Assembly: GCA_029817715.1 (NCBI GenBank)
Contig: JARUPY010000069.1
Coordinates: forward strand, 1-64,000
Source: Melastoma dodecandrum
Taxonomy: Eukaryota > Streptophyta > Magnoliopsida > Myrtales > Melastomataceae
DNA length: 64,000 nucleotides
Direction: 5' to 3'
The notes under the pieces were generated by a model. It had not been told where the DNA came from and did not search any database. It saw only the letters and a program-made list of their open reading frames with translations. Both the position numbers and the translations under genes were made by a program. Shown here in pieces: positions 21,868 through 33,071 of the stretch. Each line of letters opens with the position of its first letter. Positions within the stretch are counted from its first letter, which is position 1.

Positions 21868-24460
21868 ATGGCGCTAAAGAGGATTAACGTCAAGAATGTT
21901 GTCGCGTACAATCGACTTGTTGTTTTTCCTTCACTCTCGTCCGGGGGCTCTTCAGCTGCTAAGTTTCCAAAGTTGGTCAAGGCTAGGATCATGACTGAAT
22001 TATATAAAGAGACTGAAGAATTGCTTAAGGCCATCTCTCCAAGGCATCCCTATCTAACAAAGATGTCGCTGAAAATAATATTCTCAAAGAAGGGGACTCT
22101 CCAAAGTAGAATTACGCCCAGTTTATGGCCAAGATGTACAAACATGCTGAGGAGATAGAAGAAATACTCAAGTCCATCTCTTCCAAGGCTTCCCCATCTT
22201 ACAAGGATGTTCTCAATCAGGGAGGCTCTCATAAGTCGACATATGCCCAATCTGTGGCTAATACCCGTAAATATACTGAGAAAATAGAGGAAATGCTTAT
22301 ATCCATTTCCACTAAGTCGTCTTAACCAACTGGTAGTGACACTCCCTTCGACAAGATTCTGGTATCTCCTATGCCGCAAAAAATTTTTGAAAATATCTCA
22401 TCAAGCAACTCTCCGTCAGACTCCTCCAAAAAAGCTTATTCAACTAAAGGCTTTGAAGTCACGCTAGTGATGATGGCAGATATCCTTCACTTGAAGATCA
22501 GGTCGCGGCTCTCACAAAAACTATGGATGTTATGATGGTTTTCATTAAAGAAAGAGAGCAGCAAAATGGACTACATCGTCAAAAAGTTGGAGAGCAAAGA
22601 CGCCGACAAAACATTTATGGAAGAAAGTTCGCGCACCCAAGATGACGAAGGATTAATTTGGCAATGCATGCTTCTATTGCTGATGATCCGATTCCGGCCA
22701 AAGCAATAATGGAACTAATAAAAGAAGCAGTGAGGGGGAACTTGAGGGCAAATAATCATCATCTTCGGCATACTGTAAGCCTTACAGTCGGAGGATCGAA
22801 GGTCACAATATACCCGTGGGACATCAGCCTCCATACTTCCAACAGTTCGATGGAAAAGGAATCCATGGCAACATGTGGCTTATTTTATCGAAACTTGCAA
22901 TAACGCAGGCATAGATACGGATTGGATGGTTAAACAATTAGTTCGTTCTCTGAAGGGAAATGTTTTCGACTGGTATATTGATCTCAGGTCAGGTACCATT
23001 GATAGTTGGGAACAATTAGAGAGGGAATTTCTGAATCTCTTTTACAAAACTCGTCGTGTGGTGAGCATGATCAAGCTGACAAACACTCGCGAATGGGAGG
23101 AAGAACCCGTCGTCGACTATATCCAATGATGGAGGAATCTAAGCTTGAACTGCAAGGATCGTCTATCAGAGGAAACGTTTATCGACATGTGCATTAAAGG
23201 CAAACTCTGGAGGATTCGATATTAACTGTAAGGGCTCAAGTCACAATCATTCGAGGAGTTGGCGACAAAGGCTCACGACGTGGAGTTAAGCTTTGTTGGA
23301 ACCAACATGAGTGCATCCCAATACCTGAGCCACATTAAAGGACGGGAAGACCAGGAAATAGAACCGGGGGCAGGCTCGCTTCTAAGGATGGCAATAAACA
23401 GGTGATGACCACAGATATAACTCCTGTCACAGTGCCAATCGCAAAAGGAAAGGGCCAGGCAAATGGACAACCACCTGTAGAAGCAATCAAGATGGAGTGG
23501 CAATGCCCAATTATCGAAGAAAGGCAAAACAAGAAATATCCTTTTCCCGATGAAGATGTTGCAAAAATATTTGACTATTTGTTGACTTCCAAGATGACTG
23601 AACTCCCACAATCAAGGCAACCACAAGAGATAAATTGGGCTAGGAATCCAAACATCTGCAAATACCGTTGTGTCTTAGGGCGTTCTATTGAGAAGTGCTT
23701 CGTGTTTAAGGAAAAGGTCATGGAGCTCATACGTGACAACAAGATTGCTCTAAGTGCCTATATTACACCTTCGAATGTGATCACTTTTGTAGTAAATGAT
23801 GCTTCTAACATCATATACGAAACTTTCGATCCTATTTAGATGATTGGGTTACCAAGTATGGGGATAATGCAACAATATATGACCAACGTGTCAAGTTGTG
23901 TGGTTAGCTCCGAAGAAGCATCTACCAAAGAAGGTTGGACTTTGGTGACTTAGAAAAGGAACCGGAATAAATCTTCTAAAAACGCTTCCTATGCGGGCAA
24001 AGATTACAATGAGGCCTCCAATAAAAATAGATTCTAGGAAGATGGCAAAAGAAGAGGGTTCGCAAGATAACCCGACCTTGAAGAAGCCACATTAGCTATG
24101 TTATGGGATTTCTTTCCGGAACGTTTTCAAAAACTTGTAGATTTATATACAAGTTGTCATCCCATTGATGCTGACATGGAAAGGGCTGTTATAACGGTCG
24201 ACACCCTAGAGAACTCCACAGTGCTGAACATCGAGATGATGGCGCAACAATTACATTTTCCAATGAAGATCTTCTTCTAGGTCAGAAATCTCTCAATCAG
24301 CCGTTATTTATATTAGGCTATGCTTATGGGACGAAGGTTAATCGCATCTTGATCCACCCGGGTTCGGCAGTCAATATCTTGTTATTGAAATCCCTAAAAG
24401 AGATTAGTAGCCGCCTAATAATACAAGGATTCAAGCAGGGGGGAGTGCGAGCTGTTGGGA
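21868..24460 (+). pseudogene. Tat-lineage gypsy gag and protease, truncated
   Basis: A possible gag start is at 21868. The N-terminal region repeats a module twice (TEELLKAISPR, EEIEEILKSISSK, EKIEEMLISIST). The capsid block is clear at 22875-23300: FIETCNNAGIDTDWMVKQLVRSLKG, FDWYIDL, DSWEQLEREFLNLFY, NCKDRLSEETFIDMCI. After it come the linker region (KKYPFPDEDVAKIFDYLL) at 23402-23839 and the start of a retropepsin at about 24240-24450 (VNRILIHPGSAVNILLLKSLKE, GFKQGGVRAVG). The catalytic Asp expected before the G-S-A is replaced (HPGSA instead of DGGSA). Several stops interrupt the frame. The element ends abruptly at about 24460, with no RT or integrase. Confidence 0.75.
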
Positions 24461-25879
24461 AGTTGGAGACTTAGCCAAAATCAACCCCTCGACAAGCAGG
24501 ATTGTCAGTCAAATGCATGATTGCCAGTCAAATGCATGTTCGAAGGCAATCCGGTCCCTTTCCGAAGATATCAACAACTCTCATCGGATTGCCACATTTC
24601 AAAGAAATTCGGTAATTCTAAATATAACAGATTACCGATAAACAACAACTATTTCGTATAAAAAACACAGAATCTGCAAATTAAAAGCAACATCACACAA
24701 AATCTCACAAAATCTTATCAAATCTTACCAAATCCTTTAACCAAATACTTGGATAATCAATGACTTGACTTTGGATTTGACAGGTTGCTGCGAATTTTTC
24801 CTATCGTATAATTTTTTTGCTTAACTTTACAAAAAAAATTTAACAAAATTACATATCGAATGATTTTTCTGAATCTAAATGCGAAATGTAAATGAACAAA
24901 ATTCTACCTGCAAAAAAGTCGTATTTTTTTTTGCAACGCTAAATAGTTCATATATCCATAATTATTGCATCCAGTTCTCTATAAATATTATGGAGAACAA
25001 AGCAATTTTTTCGTTTATATTATATTTCCTCTATAAACTGAAATAAATGCCTAAATATACATATTTGTTGTTGTTTCTGTTATCCGAGAAATTATCTACG
25101 AAATATTTATTATTGAAAAGTTTGGATTTTGGAGCAAAATATTCATAAAAGCTAAACAAATATTTAGTTGTACGAAAAATTTTAAAGCAAACAACTTGTA
25201 CCCTGTTAAAATTGTATATTTTACGAATTTTATGTTTTCCAAAAAACTCTTTGTTTGTTCGAAACATTTGCAAATTGCTGACACCAAAAAACGTGTAGAA
25301 AGAATTCGTGAAGATGAATGAAATATTAATATTTACGAAATATTATTTGATGGACTAATACGTTGTAGTTAAACGACTTAATTGTCTACTTGAATGAAAT
25401 TCTATATAGCAGAAAATGTGAACATAAATTAGAAATTCGTAAAGTAGGGCATGTTTTTAGCATTACACAAAAAGACAAAAAGGATTCCTCTAATAAGAAA
25501 ATAGGACTACGAAATTTTTGTAGCACGTGTGTAACATTTAATTTATATAGATGTAGCATATCTTATAGTTACAATGTTATTATCGATATTCACAAACCAT
25601 TACTTTATAAGTACGCAAAAATATGGATAGGCTTTTTGTATTTATTTGCAAAATTTTTGGTTTGTACAAAATTATTAACAAACAGTGAACACATAAAACC
25701 TTCATGTTGAAATTGAGCATTTTTTTACGAATTATTCGTTCTGCTTTACGAAAAAATTGTGCGAAGATGTTGGATATAGTATTCATACTGTACGATTTCC
25801 CTGTTGATGAACTATTGATTAAATATTCCGTATAATACGACTTTTTTGTTTAGCTTTACGAAATTTCTGTCCTACAAAA
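24461..25879. other. AT-rich block without genes
   Basis: An 18-20-bp direct repeat (CAGTCAAATGCATG) occurs at about 24507-24540. Two same-strand copies of a sequence like CGTATAATNNNTTTTTTGNTTANCTTTACNAAA lie near 24805-24840 and 25826-25862, about 1 kb apart. That spacing could mark LTRs or a tandem unit. No coding frame is convincing. Confidence 0.35.
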
Positions 25880-26654
25880 AAAATAGTGAACCCAGGGGAC
25901 TCCCACCCATAGGACGTAAAAAGCTCCCATGCGTCGCACACGTTTTCAAACATCTTAGCGAAGTCAAGAGTGTCAGAATAGGGGTACTGGTTGAGACAGC
26001 TACAGTCCACTCAAACTTGTCTCCCATCCGCGAGTGTGGCTATGATCGAACTAAATCTACGAATGAATCTTTTGTAGTACGAAGATAAGTTATGAAAACT
26101 TCAAACATCGTGAAAGCTCTTGGGTGTAAGCCAATTCTTGATCGTAAAGGTTGTCGTTCGACCGGTAGCTGCTTCGGGAATACATCCTTGAACTCAATTA
26201 GGGTCTCTGCTCAAGGATGCTTGGTCGATTGAACCTAGGCTGCTTCGACTAGAACCAATAGGTTGGCTCCTCACTCTCGTGCATCGCTCGAATTAAACAT
26301 GAGATTAAACATGATGTTGACTCTGTGGCGCGTCGATGGGTGGTGTGATCAAGGGCATTAAGGTGATTTTCCCCTCATCGACGGTGATTGAATATGCATT
26401 ACGAACACGTCGTGCTGAGCTTGTTGATCAAACTGTGATGGAATCATATCACAAATGACTTCATCCTTCTAACTTTTCCCGATCGAAAATAAAACTCGCG
26501 CTCACTGTTTTACTTGAGCATCGCTATCTTTGGTAAGCGATTGAAGTCGATAGGGGTGAGGTTGGCATTCGACGGCCAGCTTGAGCTTCTCAACCATTAT
26601 CCTTGAGACTACATTGGTGCAGCTTCCACTGTCAACAATTACACGACAGACTTT
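25880..26654 (-). pseudogene. Gypsy family A fragment, left half (RNase H scrap and protease)
   Basis: On the minus strand the protease reads VCRVIVDSGSCTNVVSRIMVEKLKL at 26502-26640. Then come its C-terminal part (GKITLMPLITPP) and the linker before RT (LIEFKDVFP). An internal deletion then joins to the RNase H side (KSFHDV-like, and LDFAKMFE-like at about 25960). The frame is cut at 26654 by the Athila insertion and resumes at 46965. The intact order across that gap shows that the two halves were one sequence. Confidence 0.75.
26650..26654. repeat. Target-site duplication ACTTT (left)
   Basis: The five bases next to LTR1 are identical to 46965-46969 next to LTR3. Together they bracket the entire Athila complex as a single insertion. 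Confidence 0.85.
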
Positions 26655-27850
26655 TGTTTGCTGAAACGCACACGCAAGTATACGGGTCGCACAAGTAAAA
26701 AAATAACGAGTAAAAGTCATTCACACGGAGATTGTTCAGAATATTTTATCGATTATCAACTTAACAAGTCTCAATCTAGCCATTAGAGTTTTAATTGGTA
26801 AAAGATTTAATGTAAGAATGAAAATAGCAACTAAACAAAAACAAGTATAGAATAAATCAATGGATGAAAAACCCAGGACTATGAATCCCCTATCGTTCAT
26901 GAACTATCTGCACTCTCTCTTCCTCAATTCCCTCGGTTTCACGTTTACTAACCACAATTCTTATAGTTCGTTAGACCTTTCTCGAGTTTGTAACGGTGAA
27001 TTATAAATTATCTGTAAACCTATATCTCTGTAGTGATGTACGAATAACTATAACCCTTTAAGTGCCAATTGTCATCTTGGTTACCTACGAGCTTATATCT
27101 CTGTACTCCTCTGAGTTAACCTCATCTCTCAGGCTTAACCTAAGTTATATTCTCCCTCTTCTAACCCTAAGTCCCTCTCTCGAGTCCACTAAAGGATAAG
27201 AAATCAAACAAATCGGCGATTAACCCAATATGCAAGCATATAGCACAAGAGAACATAACCAACCGTGAAACTTCACGAATTGATTCCGAAAAGAGTTTAC
27301 ACAATCACTACACGAGTCGGTTCATCACCGTCCTAGATAAAAGATTTAGTTTCGCATACTAGCCAATAAGCAAAGCAAGAAAAGTAAAGAAAAGAAAATC
27401 TTCATCGTCTTTTCCAATCTCTCTTCGTTACCCGTCGCTTCGTAGCCTCTCTAGCTGTCTCAATTCTCACGATTTAAACCCTTTTATAGCTAGGGTAAAT
27501 CTTCCCAAAGCACCCAAGATTTTAGGAAATATATAAAAAGATATCTCGCCTCGTGTGGCCACACGACATCTTCGTAGCCACACGAGCCTTTCTGTCCACC
27601 AGCTTCCCCCTCGGCAACTCTACCATATACCTTCTTGTCCCTCCTCCTTCAAGATGTCTTCCTCGACATGGATTTCCCGTCGTATCGACCTCTTTTCCTG
27701 CAAAGAACCTCACAAGCCCAAAAATACCCAAACAAAGCGACTAAACCGAAAATAATAGGCAACTAACCCTACATTCAAATAAATGTTAGATGTCTAATAC
27801 TCATTTGGCTCGTAAATGAGATATATAACTCTAATATCATATAGTTAACA
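26655..27850 (-). repeat. Athila 3' LTR (LTR1)
   Basis: This 1196-bp LTR has ends TGTT...AACA and is near-identical by eye to LTR2 (44496-45692). On its internal side the polypurine tract lies against it. It contains a TCGTGTGGCCACACGA palindrome at about 27551-27566; the second copy present in LTR2 is damaged here. The small number of differences from LTR2 suggests a fairly young insertion, but I did not count them. Confidence 0.9.
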
Positions 27851-27862
27851 CACCCCCAAACC
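27851..27862 (-). promoter_or_regulatory. Athila polypurine tract
   Basis: The minus strand reads GGTTTGGGGGTG directly upstream of the 3' LTR start (TGTTAAC). The same sequence lies at 45693-45704 next to LTR2. Confidence 0.8.
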
Positions 27863-28877
27863 TATTTTTTGCTAGTCCCGAGCAAAACAGAAAGAAAATA
27901 ATGCACCTAAAACACTCTGATGAAAACTTAATCATAGTATTCGGTGTCATCAACCAAGCTTTTTATTCTCAGATAGTAGCTAGTCCACTAGTGCAGTCAG
28001 ATTCCTGTCCATACCCAACTCCTGTTTCGACAACCACATGTTCCTATCCTCCACCATCTTTTCATAAAAACATTTTCAACAACCACATTTTCAGCTTAAA
28101 ACAAGTCCACCACTCAAAGAAAACATTTCAGAGAGATGATTTGCAAAAACCCCAACACGTCGATCTGCTTGCTCCAGGTATCACAACATACCACAAATTT
28201 CTCAACTTTTTTTTCTCTTGCTCGACTCTAAATGTCTTATCGGTAATAATGGAGACTCGTCTAACGAGCTTTCGACCAATGACTCCCGAACCAGTCGGTC
28301 CAAGGCATTATGTGATAAAGCACCCCTCGAATCTAATAACTCAAGCCACCACTATCACGACTCACACCACAAGTACTTATTCAGACATTTTATTGATTTT
28401 TTATACTTTCTTTCTTCTTTTTTTTTCGCCTGAACATTGTTACTCAGAGCCTTGGAAAGATGTTTTGTTTTGTTTTTTTTCACCTACAGGTTCACTTCAC
28501 AAGGTTGTCTAGGTGGCTCTACTCCTCCCTAACATCCATGTGCTCTAAGAGATCTGAACTCGTTTCAGCCATAAAAATAATTTCTCCCCTAGTTTTGGAT
28601 AGGAACACAATATCACTTCACACAAGCCATAGTTCAGACTCTCATCCTCCCACAACTAGAAGCATAACTGATTAATCACATCATTGAACACAATTATACG
28701 AACTCCGACTCCCTAGATTGAAAATGCAAATCTAATCTCATGTAATCCACTAATCTAACCTAAAAACAATGCAAATGCAAATGCAAATCCCCCAAACCTA
28801 GATGAAGAATCGTCCCGATGATAAAAGAAATTAGAAAAATAAAAGAAACAAAATGAAAAAGGGAAACGACACGCGCC
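27863..28877 (-). other. Athila 3' untranslated internal region
   Basis: This noncoding region lies between the env-like ORF and the polypurine tract. Its part up to about 28640 is repeated at 45693-46497. Plus-strand open frames occur in both copies (203 and 178 codons). They agree for about 82 codons and then diverge by indels, so antisense coding is possible but weakly supported. Confidence 0.7.
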
Positions 28878-29951
28878 TTATTTATCATCTTCTGATTCCT
28901 CATTCATGTCGTCCTCATTGTTGGATGGGGTATGTGCAAAAGGGTCTTCAAGATCGGTGATGTCCACATTTAAAGCTGTCGTAAACTGTCGATTGCACTC
29001 GACTTGATAATGCATGAATTTTTCCATTTGATGCCATTGATCGGCGAATTCGGTGCTTCTTGTAGACGAAGACGCTGCAAAACCAGAAGGGTTAGAGATA
29101 TTTGTTGTGCAGGTCGAGACGACATATTACCTTCATCGTCATCATGTTTATGATCAAAATCTTGCAACATCTTGTGCATGATGGCACCATTAAGCGGCTT
29201 TGGAGGATGGCGCAACTCTTCCTTGGTATCCCAACTCATACCCGCTCGTCTGCATAATTCAAAACTTATAGCGGGGAACCACATCCCGAGCTTGGGATCC
29301 TGCAAGGCTTTTGTTAGCATGCGATAAATCAGCGCTCCTATGTCAATATGTTTACCTTCCATGATGCAAAATATCAACACAGCCCTTTCCTTGGTGATAT
29401 GCGTCGTGTTCGTTCCAAGAATAAGCCTACTAGATATTGTAACCACATGCGAGCCTCGGGATACAAATCACTATTTCTAAGGGCCAAGGGCTTATTCTGT
29501 TCTCCAAGTCGAGCCGTTGGCTGTGATACATTCTAGTACATCAGCTGAGTTAAAATCTTCCTCCAAGGCTGCTCTAAAATCATCACGTTCGATCCTTGGA
29601 AGCTTATAGAGCTCGGCTATTGCTGCAGCCCTAAAGCAAACCAATTTTCCTCTCACAAAAATAACATCTAGTGGGTTTCTGGCATTACCAGCATTGGCAT
29701 AAAATTCACGCACAATCGGCACTACAATCGAACCCGGTGACGCGACCAACTTCTCCCAATTAAATTTTGCAATTAAATTCCTAAACTCGTACATACCCGA
29801 ATGATTAGCATCAAGGCCTCATTCTGGGACAATCGTCCGACTTATCAAGGCTTGACGGTACCGTTCCTCCACTTCCTCCGACAAACTTCATCTCACCCTA
29901 GCCCTAATGGTGGATTCCTCGATGGATTTCGACTTCTTTTTAGGTGCCATG
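28878..29951 (-). pseudogene. Athila env-like / putative plant transposon domain ORF
   Basis: The ORF starts at an ATG at 29951 (MAPKKKSKSIEE) and ends with TAA at 28878-28880. Its core shows the PF20167-type pattern: FRNLIAKFNWEKL, VPIVREFYANAGNA, VIFVRGKLVCF, AAIAELYKLPRI, then a tryptophan-rich middle (EARMWLQYLVGLFL) and FPAISFELCRRAGM. The tail is acidic (NNEDDMNEESEDDK). Two stops near the N-terminus and a frame break at about 29400-29500 make it non-functional as it stands. Athila elements carry this ORF after integrase. It is called env-like by position; no membrane segment is evident, and its function is unknown. Confidence 0.7.
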
Positions 29952-30534
29952 AGCAACCCAAATCACACAAGCACATAAGAACAAAAAGAAAACCCGAATA
30001 TAGACAGTGCCCAAAGAGACTTGGGTTGAAGGAGATAAACCGCGGGTGGGTCGAGTTGCCGATTTCTTTATTCAAAGGGAAGAAGCAAGACCCACCACTC
30101 CTAGTTAATGGAATCGGGTGGGCTCTTCTTTCGCAATCTGCCGGCATGGGTGGGCTCTTCTGCAACCGGCTAACGTGGGACTTCTTCCTTTTCCCTTGGG
30201 CAAGAGCAAGGCAAAAGTAAAGATGCAAACAGTAGACGAAAGAAAGAAAAGATTCGATCTTGCCTTTTATTATTTTCTAAATTATTATTTTTAAGCAAAA
30301 CCGTGCGGCCACACAAAAGTGTCTTGTGGCTGCACAGAACCTTCTGTGGTGGGAGGTTGTCACTCGTGCAGCCATACAAAAATGTCTTGTGGCCGCACAA
30401 GACATTCTATGGTGGGAGCAGCAGTTCGTGCAGCCACACAAAAGTGTCTTGTGGCCGAACAAAACATTATGTCCGCCGCTTATTACTTACAAAAAAAATA
30501 ATAATAATTATCCATGGTTGTTAAGGCAAGGTGC
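29952..30534 (-). other. Athila spacer upstream of the env-like ORF
   Basis: Noncoding. It contains the 62-63-bp minisatellite listed next and A-rich stretches. The caulimovirid-like sequence begins at about 30535, where homology between its two leader copies stops. Confidence 0.5.
30302..30480. repeat. 62-63-bp minisatellite, nearly three copies
   Basis: Copies start at 30302, 30365 and 30427. Each reads CGTGCAGCCACACAAAAGTG, then CTTGTGGCCGCAC, then an ACATTCTATGGTGGGAG-type tail. The core GTGTGGCCACAC-like motif also occurs as palindromes in the Athila LTRs. Confidence 0.75.
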
Positions 30535-30636
30535 TTCTCCAGGTGGGGTTCTTAGTCTCTCTCTCTCCCTTAAAAAGAAAGAAGAAAATAAGTTTAGCAC
30601 ACAGTGATGAAAACAGACCGGAATGAAACAGACTGG

Positions 30637-30648
30637 GCTCTGATACCA
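30637..30648 (-). promoter_or_regulatory. tRNA-Met primer-binding site, copy 2
   Basis: The minus strand reads TGGTATCAGAGC, complementary to the 3' end of plant initiator tRNA-Met. This is the origin of minus-strand synthesis in Caulimoviridae and in many gypsy elements. Confidence 0.85.
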
Positions 30649-30929
30649 GGGGGTTACGACTATCACTAACAACTCTAAGGCATGGACAAAGACATGAACA
30701 AAGACATGGACAATGGAGTACATAAGACAAACACTGGACAAAGAGTTATACAAGATAGAAGCTTCGACCACCAGAACAGTACAACTCGAAAGATGTACAG
30801 GGTCGGTAGAATGGTCCAGGAATGGATGTGCAAACTGGAGAAACTTGAAGACATATTCAATGATGAAAACCTTTCAGAAATCTTATAAACAAAGAGTCGA
30901 AGAATACAGCGGAAGATACAACTGGAACT

Positions 30930-31310
30930 TTATGCAGAGTTCCAATAAAGATAATTTTTCTGGTACCACATAAGGAACCTACGATACTGGACATGGTATT
31001 TCAATTTGTTCAGGCATCGCATGCGAGGTTCATCATAAGGGTAAAGGTACCAATTTTTATCTGGGTCATCTGAACTATCATAGGCAAGATGCGCCTGGAC
31101 CCTCTTAAGAACACACTTAATAGTCTTACGCTTTATGTAGTCATCTATCCACCGGATGTAGAATTGGATTCGCTTGACGTGGGTTGGACATCTCCAAGGA
31201 GGCTGTTCTCTTTCCCTGTTACTAAGACGACTAATAAAATGGTTATAGAGTCTCCAACAATTTGGAAAACGAGGTTTGCAGAGGCATCTCCTTCTAGACG
31301 GAGGTCTCAT
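30930..31310 (-). CDS. Conserved 126-codon basic ORF in leader copy 2
   Basis: An uninterrupted ORF (MRPPSRRRCLCK...) lies in the leader upstream of the primer site. The homologous ORF in leader copy 1 (33072-33452) is also open over all 126 codons, with only a handful of amino-acid differences, mostly conservative. The protein is rich in Arg, Lys, Tyr and Trp, with an N-terminal basic cluster and an acidic DSSDDPDK patch in the middle. I recognise no domain. The conservation could reflect selection, or simply a recent duplication. A coding role inside a pararetroviral leader would be unusual. Confidence 0.4.
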   Translation of the reverse strand: MRPPSRRRCLCKPRFPNCWRLYNHFISRLSNREREQPPWRCPTHVKRIQFYIRWIDDYIKRKTIKCVLKRVQAHLAYDSSDDPDKNWYLYPYDEPRMRCLNKLKYHVQYRRFLMWYQKNYLYWNSA

Positions 31311-31950
31311 CCTTTCCCACTGTCAAGCCACGACCGGTGCCTGGCAGCTCTCCTAGCTTAAGCGGCAAGTGGTCCTCAAGGGCGATTGTGGTCACTCGGA
31401 TGTTACTTAGCTTAGAAGATAGACTCATGCGGCAAGCGTCTTTAACCAAAGAGTGTAAACCTTATAACAAAGCTATTACTTGAGATTAGGAATTGAGAAT
31501 AAGAAGAACACTTGGAATTCTTTGAGTATGAGATGACTAAGGAGCATAAGACAGATAAGAAACAAGACTAAACAAGACATAAGAGGATGATATCAAAACA
31601 CATGAAGATGACTGAGGATAACGAAACAGACTTAGAAGGATACACAAAGATGCACGAATATCACCTAAAATACAAGAATATCACCTAAATGGTGAAAATA
31701 GATAAGCATGAAGTTTTTGGGTTTTCTGGGTTTTTTGAATGTTTTTGGAAGGTTTTCTGGGTTTTCTGAATGTTTTTGGGTTTATCGAAAATGAGGGGAT
31801 TCATGAGAGTTTGATTCCTAAGAGACCACCACCCTGGATAACACCTTTGAGAAGCTTAGAAAGCCATGGATGAGTAAACACTAAGTTTCTTGTGTTTTGC
31901 TTCTAAAAAGCTCTGCGAATCGCTCTGCCGGTCTCCATGAATGGGAGTGG

Positions 31951-31959
31951 CTATTTATA
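31951..31959 (-). promoter_or_regulatory. TATA box of the caulimovirid-like promoter
   Basis: The minus strand reads TATAAATAG. It lies 30-50 bp upstream of the point where the two leader copies start to match (about 31925), so the shared sequence probably begins near the transcription start. Confidence 0.6.
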
Positions 31960-32157
31960 ATACAAGCTAAGCTAAATTCTTAGCTGTGGTTAAGCCACGA
32001 GGCCTTAAACTATTCTTAGTCAAAAAGATTGAAAATGACTAAAGCTAAAGTTGAAAATGACTAAAGCTATAGTTAATGTGTGTGTCTTGATGTGCCGGCC
32101 TTATCTTGAAGGAATCTTGTGGCACATTTGTCAAAAATTCTTTTGGCTTGGCTTGCC

Positions 32158-32301
32158 AACATTGTCAAAAAGTTGTTTGTCTTGGCTTGCCGACCTTATC
32201 TTCAAAATCTTATCTTCACATGGACGACCAACTTTGTCAAAAAGTTGTTTGTCTTGGCTTGCCAACCTTATCTTCAAAATCTTATCTTCACATGGGCGGC
32301 T
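32158..32301 (-). repeat. 72-bp tandem duplication upstream of the viral TATA box
   Basis: Two copies, 32158-32229 and 32230-32301, differ at only a few positions. A more diverged partial copy lies at about 32090-32157. On the minus strand each copy holds two GATAAG motifs (I-box type) and a GACAAACAACTTTTTGACAA segment. A duplicated block 200-350 bp upstream of TATA looks like an enhancer. Confidence 0.8.
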
Positions 32302-32629
32302 AGTGCTTTGGTCTTTTTCCTCGTGGGTCCTGCGGAGAATTATCATTTCTTTTGTGAGTGGAGGATGGTCCCGCTTGTGACGATCCTGGGCCTAGGCTTG
32401 AGCTTGGTGATCCTGGGCCTAAGTCCACTTTTGTCAAGAAGCTTTGGGCTATTTCGTCCCAATGTAGTCCATTCTGATTGTACTGGTGAAGTGCACACAC
32501 AAGCCTGTAGACATGGTTAGAATCTGTGTTTTGGATCTGGGCTTGGAGTACTTCATCTGGATCTGGATATGGAACTCCATTTTCTGTGCAGAGCTTCATC
32601 TTTAAAAATTCCTTGTCTGTGATTGCCAT
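32300..32629 (-). CDS. 109-codon ORF following primer site 1
   Basis: The ORF starts at 32629 (MAITDKEFLKMKLCTENG), about 155 bases downstream of primer site 1, and ends just before the enhancer repeats. The C-terminal third is rich in Ser, Pro and Gly (GPGSPSSSLGPGSS). I recognise no family. By position it would be the first ORF of the viral unit, or the remnant left when the rest of that unit was deleted. The ORF is uninterrupted, but there is no second copy to test it against. Confidence 0.35.
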   Translation of the reverse strand: MAITDKEFLKMKLCTENGVPYPDPDEVLQAQIQNTDSNHVYRLVCALHQYNQNGLHWDEIAQSFLTKVDLGPGSPSSSLGPGSSQAGPSSTHKRNDNSPQDPRGKRPKH

Positions 32630-32782
32630 TTCCCTGTCCGAGAAAGTTGTGTAGTTGTCATGTGCTAGGGAAAATGGGAGACTCCAGGGGGGTTCTTAGT
32701 ATCTCTCTCTCTCTCCTCAAAAAGAAAGAAGAAAATAAGTTTAGCACACTGTGATGAAAACAAACTAGAAAGAACAGACTGG

Positions 32783-32794
32783 GCTCTGATACCA
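32783..32794 (-). promoter_or_regulatory. tRNA-Met primer-binding site, copy 1
   Basis: TGGTATCAGAGC on the minus strand, in the same context as copy 2 (CCTGGTATCAGAGCCC). Confidence 0.85.
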
Positions 32795-33071
32795 GGGGGG
32801 TACGACTATCACAAATAACTCTAAGACATGAACAAAGACATGGACAAAGACATTGACAATGGAGTACATAAGACAAACACTAGACAAAGAGTTATACAAG
32901 ATAGAAGCTTCGACCACCAGAACAGTACAACTCGAAAGATGTACAAGGTCGGTAGAATGGTCCAGGAATGGATGTGCAAATTGAAGAAACTTGAGGACAT
33001 ATTCAAGTAAAACTTTTAGAAATCTTATAAACAAAGAGTTGGAAAATACAGCGGAAGATACTACTGGAACT

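Larger units (their letters stand above)
30535..31950 (-). repeat. Caulimovirid-like leader, copy 2
   Basis: This region is repeated at 32690-33985 with high identity. Read on the minus strand it runs from just below the TATA box at 31951 to the tRNA-Met primer site at 30637-30648 and stops at about 30535. It carries an extra stretch of about 80 bp at 31711-31790, built of GGGTTTTCTGGG-like repeats, that copy 1 lacks. A long leader between transcription start and tRNA-Met primer site is the standard layout of plant pararetroviruses. Confidence 0.75.

Noticed and set aside
27901..28512. 203-codon plus-strand ORF as a host gene
   Set aside because: It lies wholly in Athila 3' untranslated sequence, is antisense to the element and is not maintained past 82 codons in the second copy.
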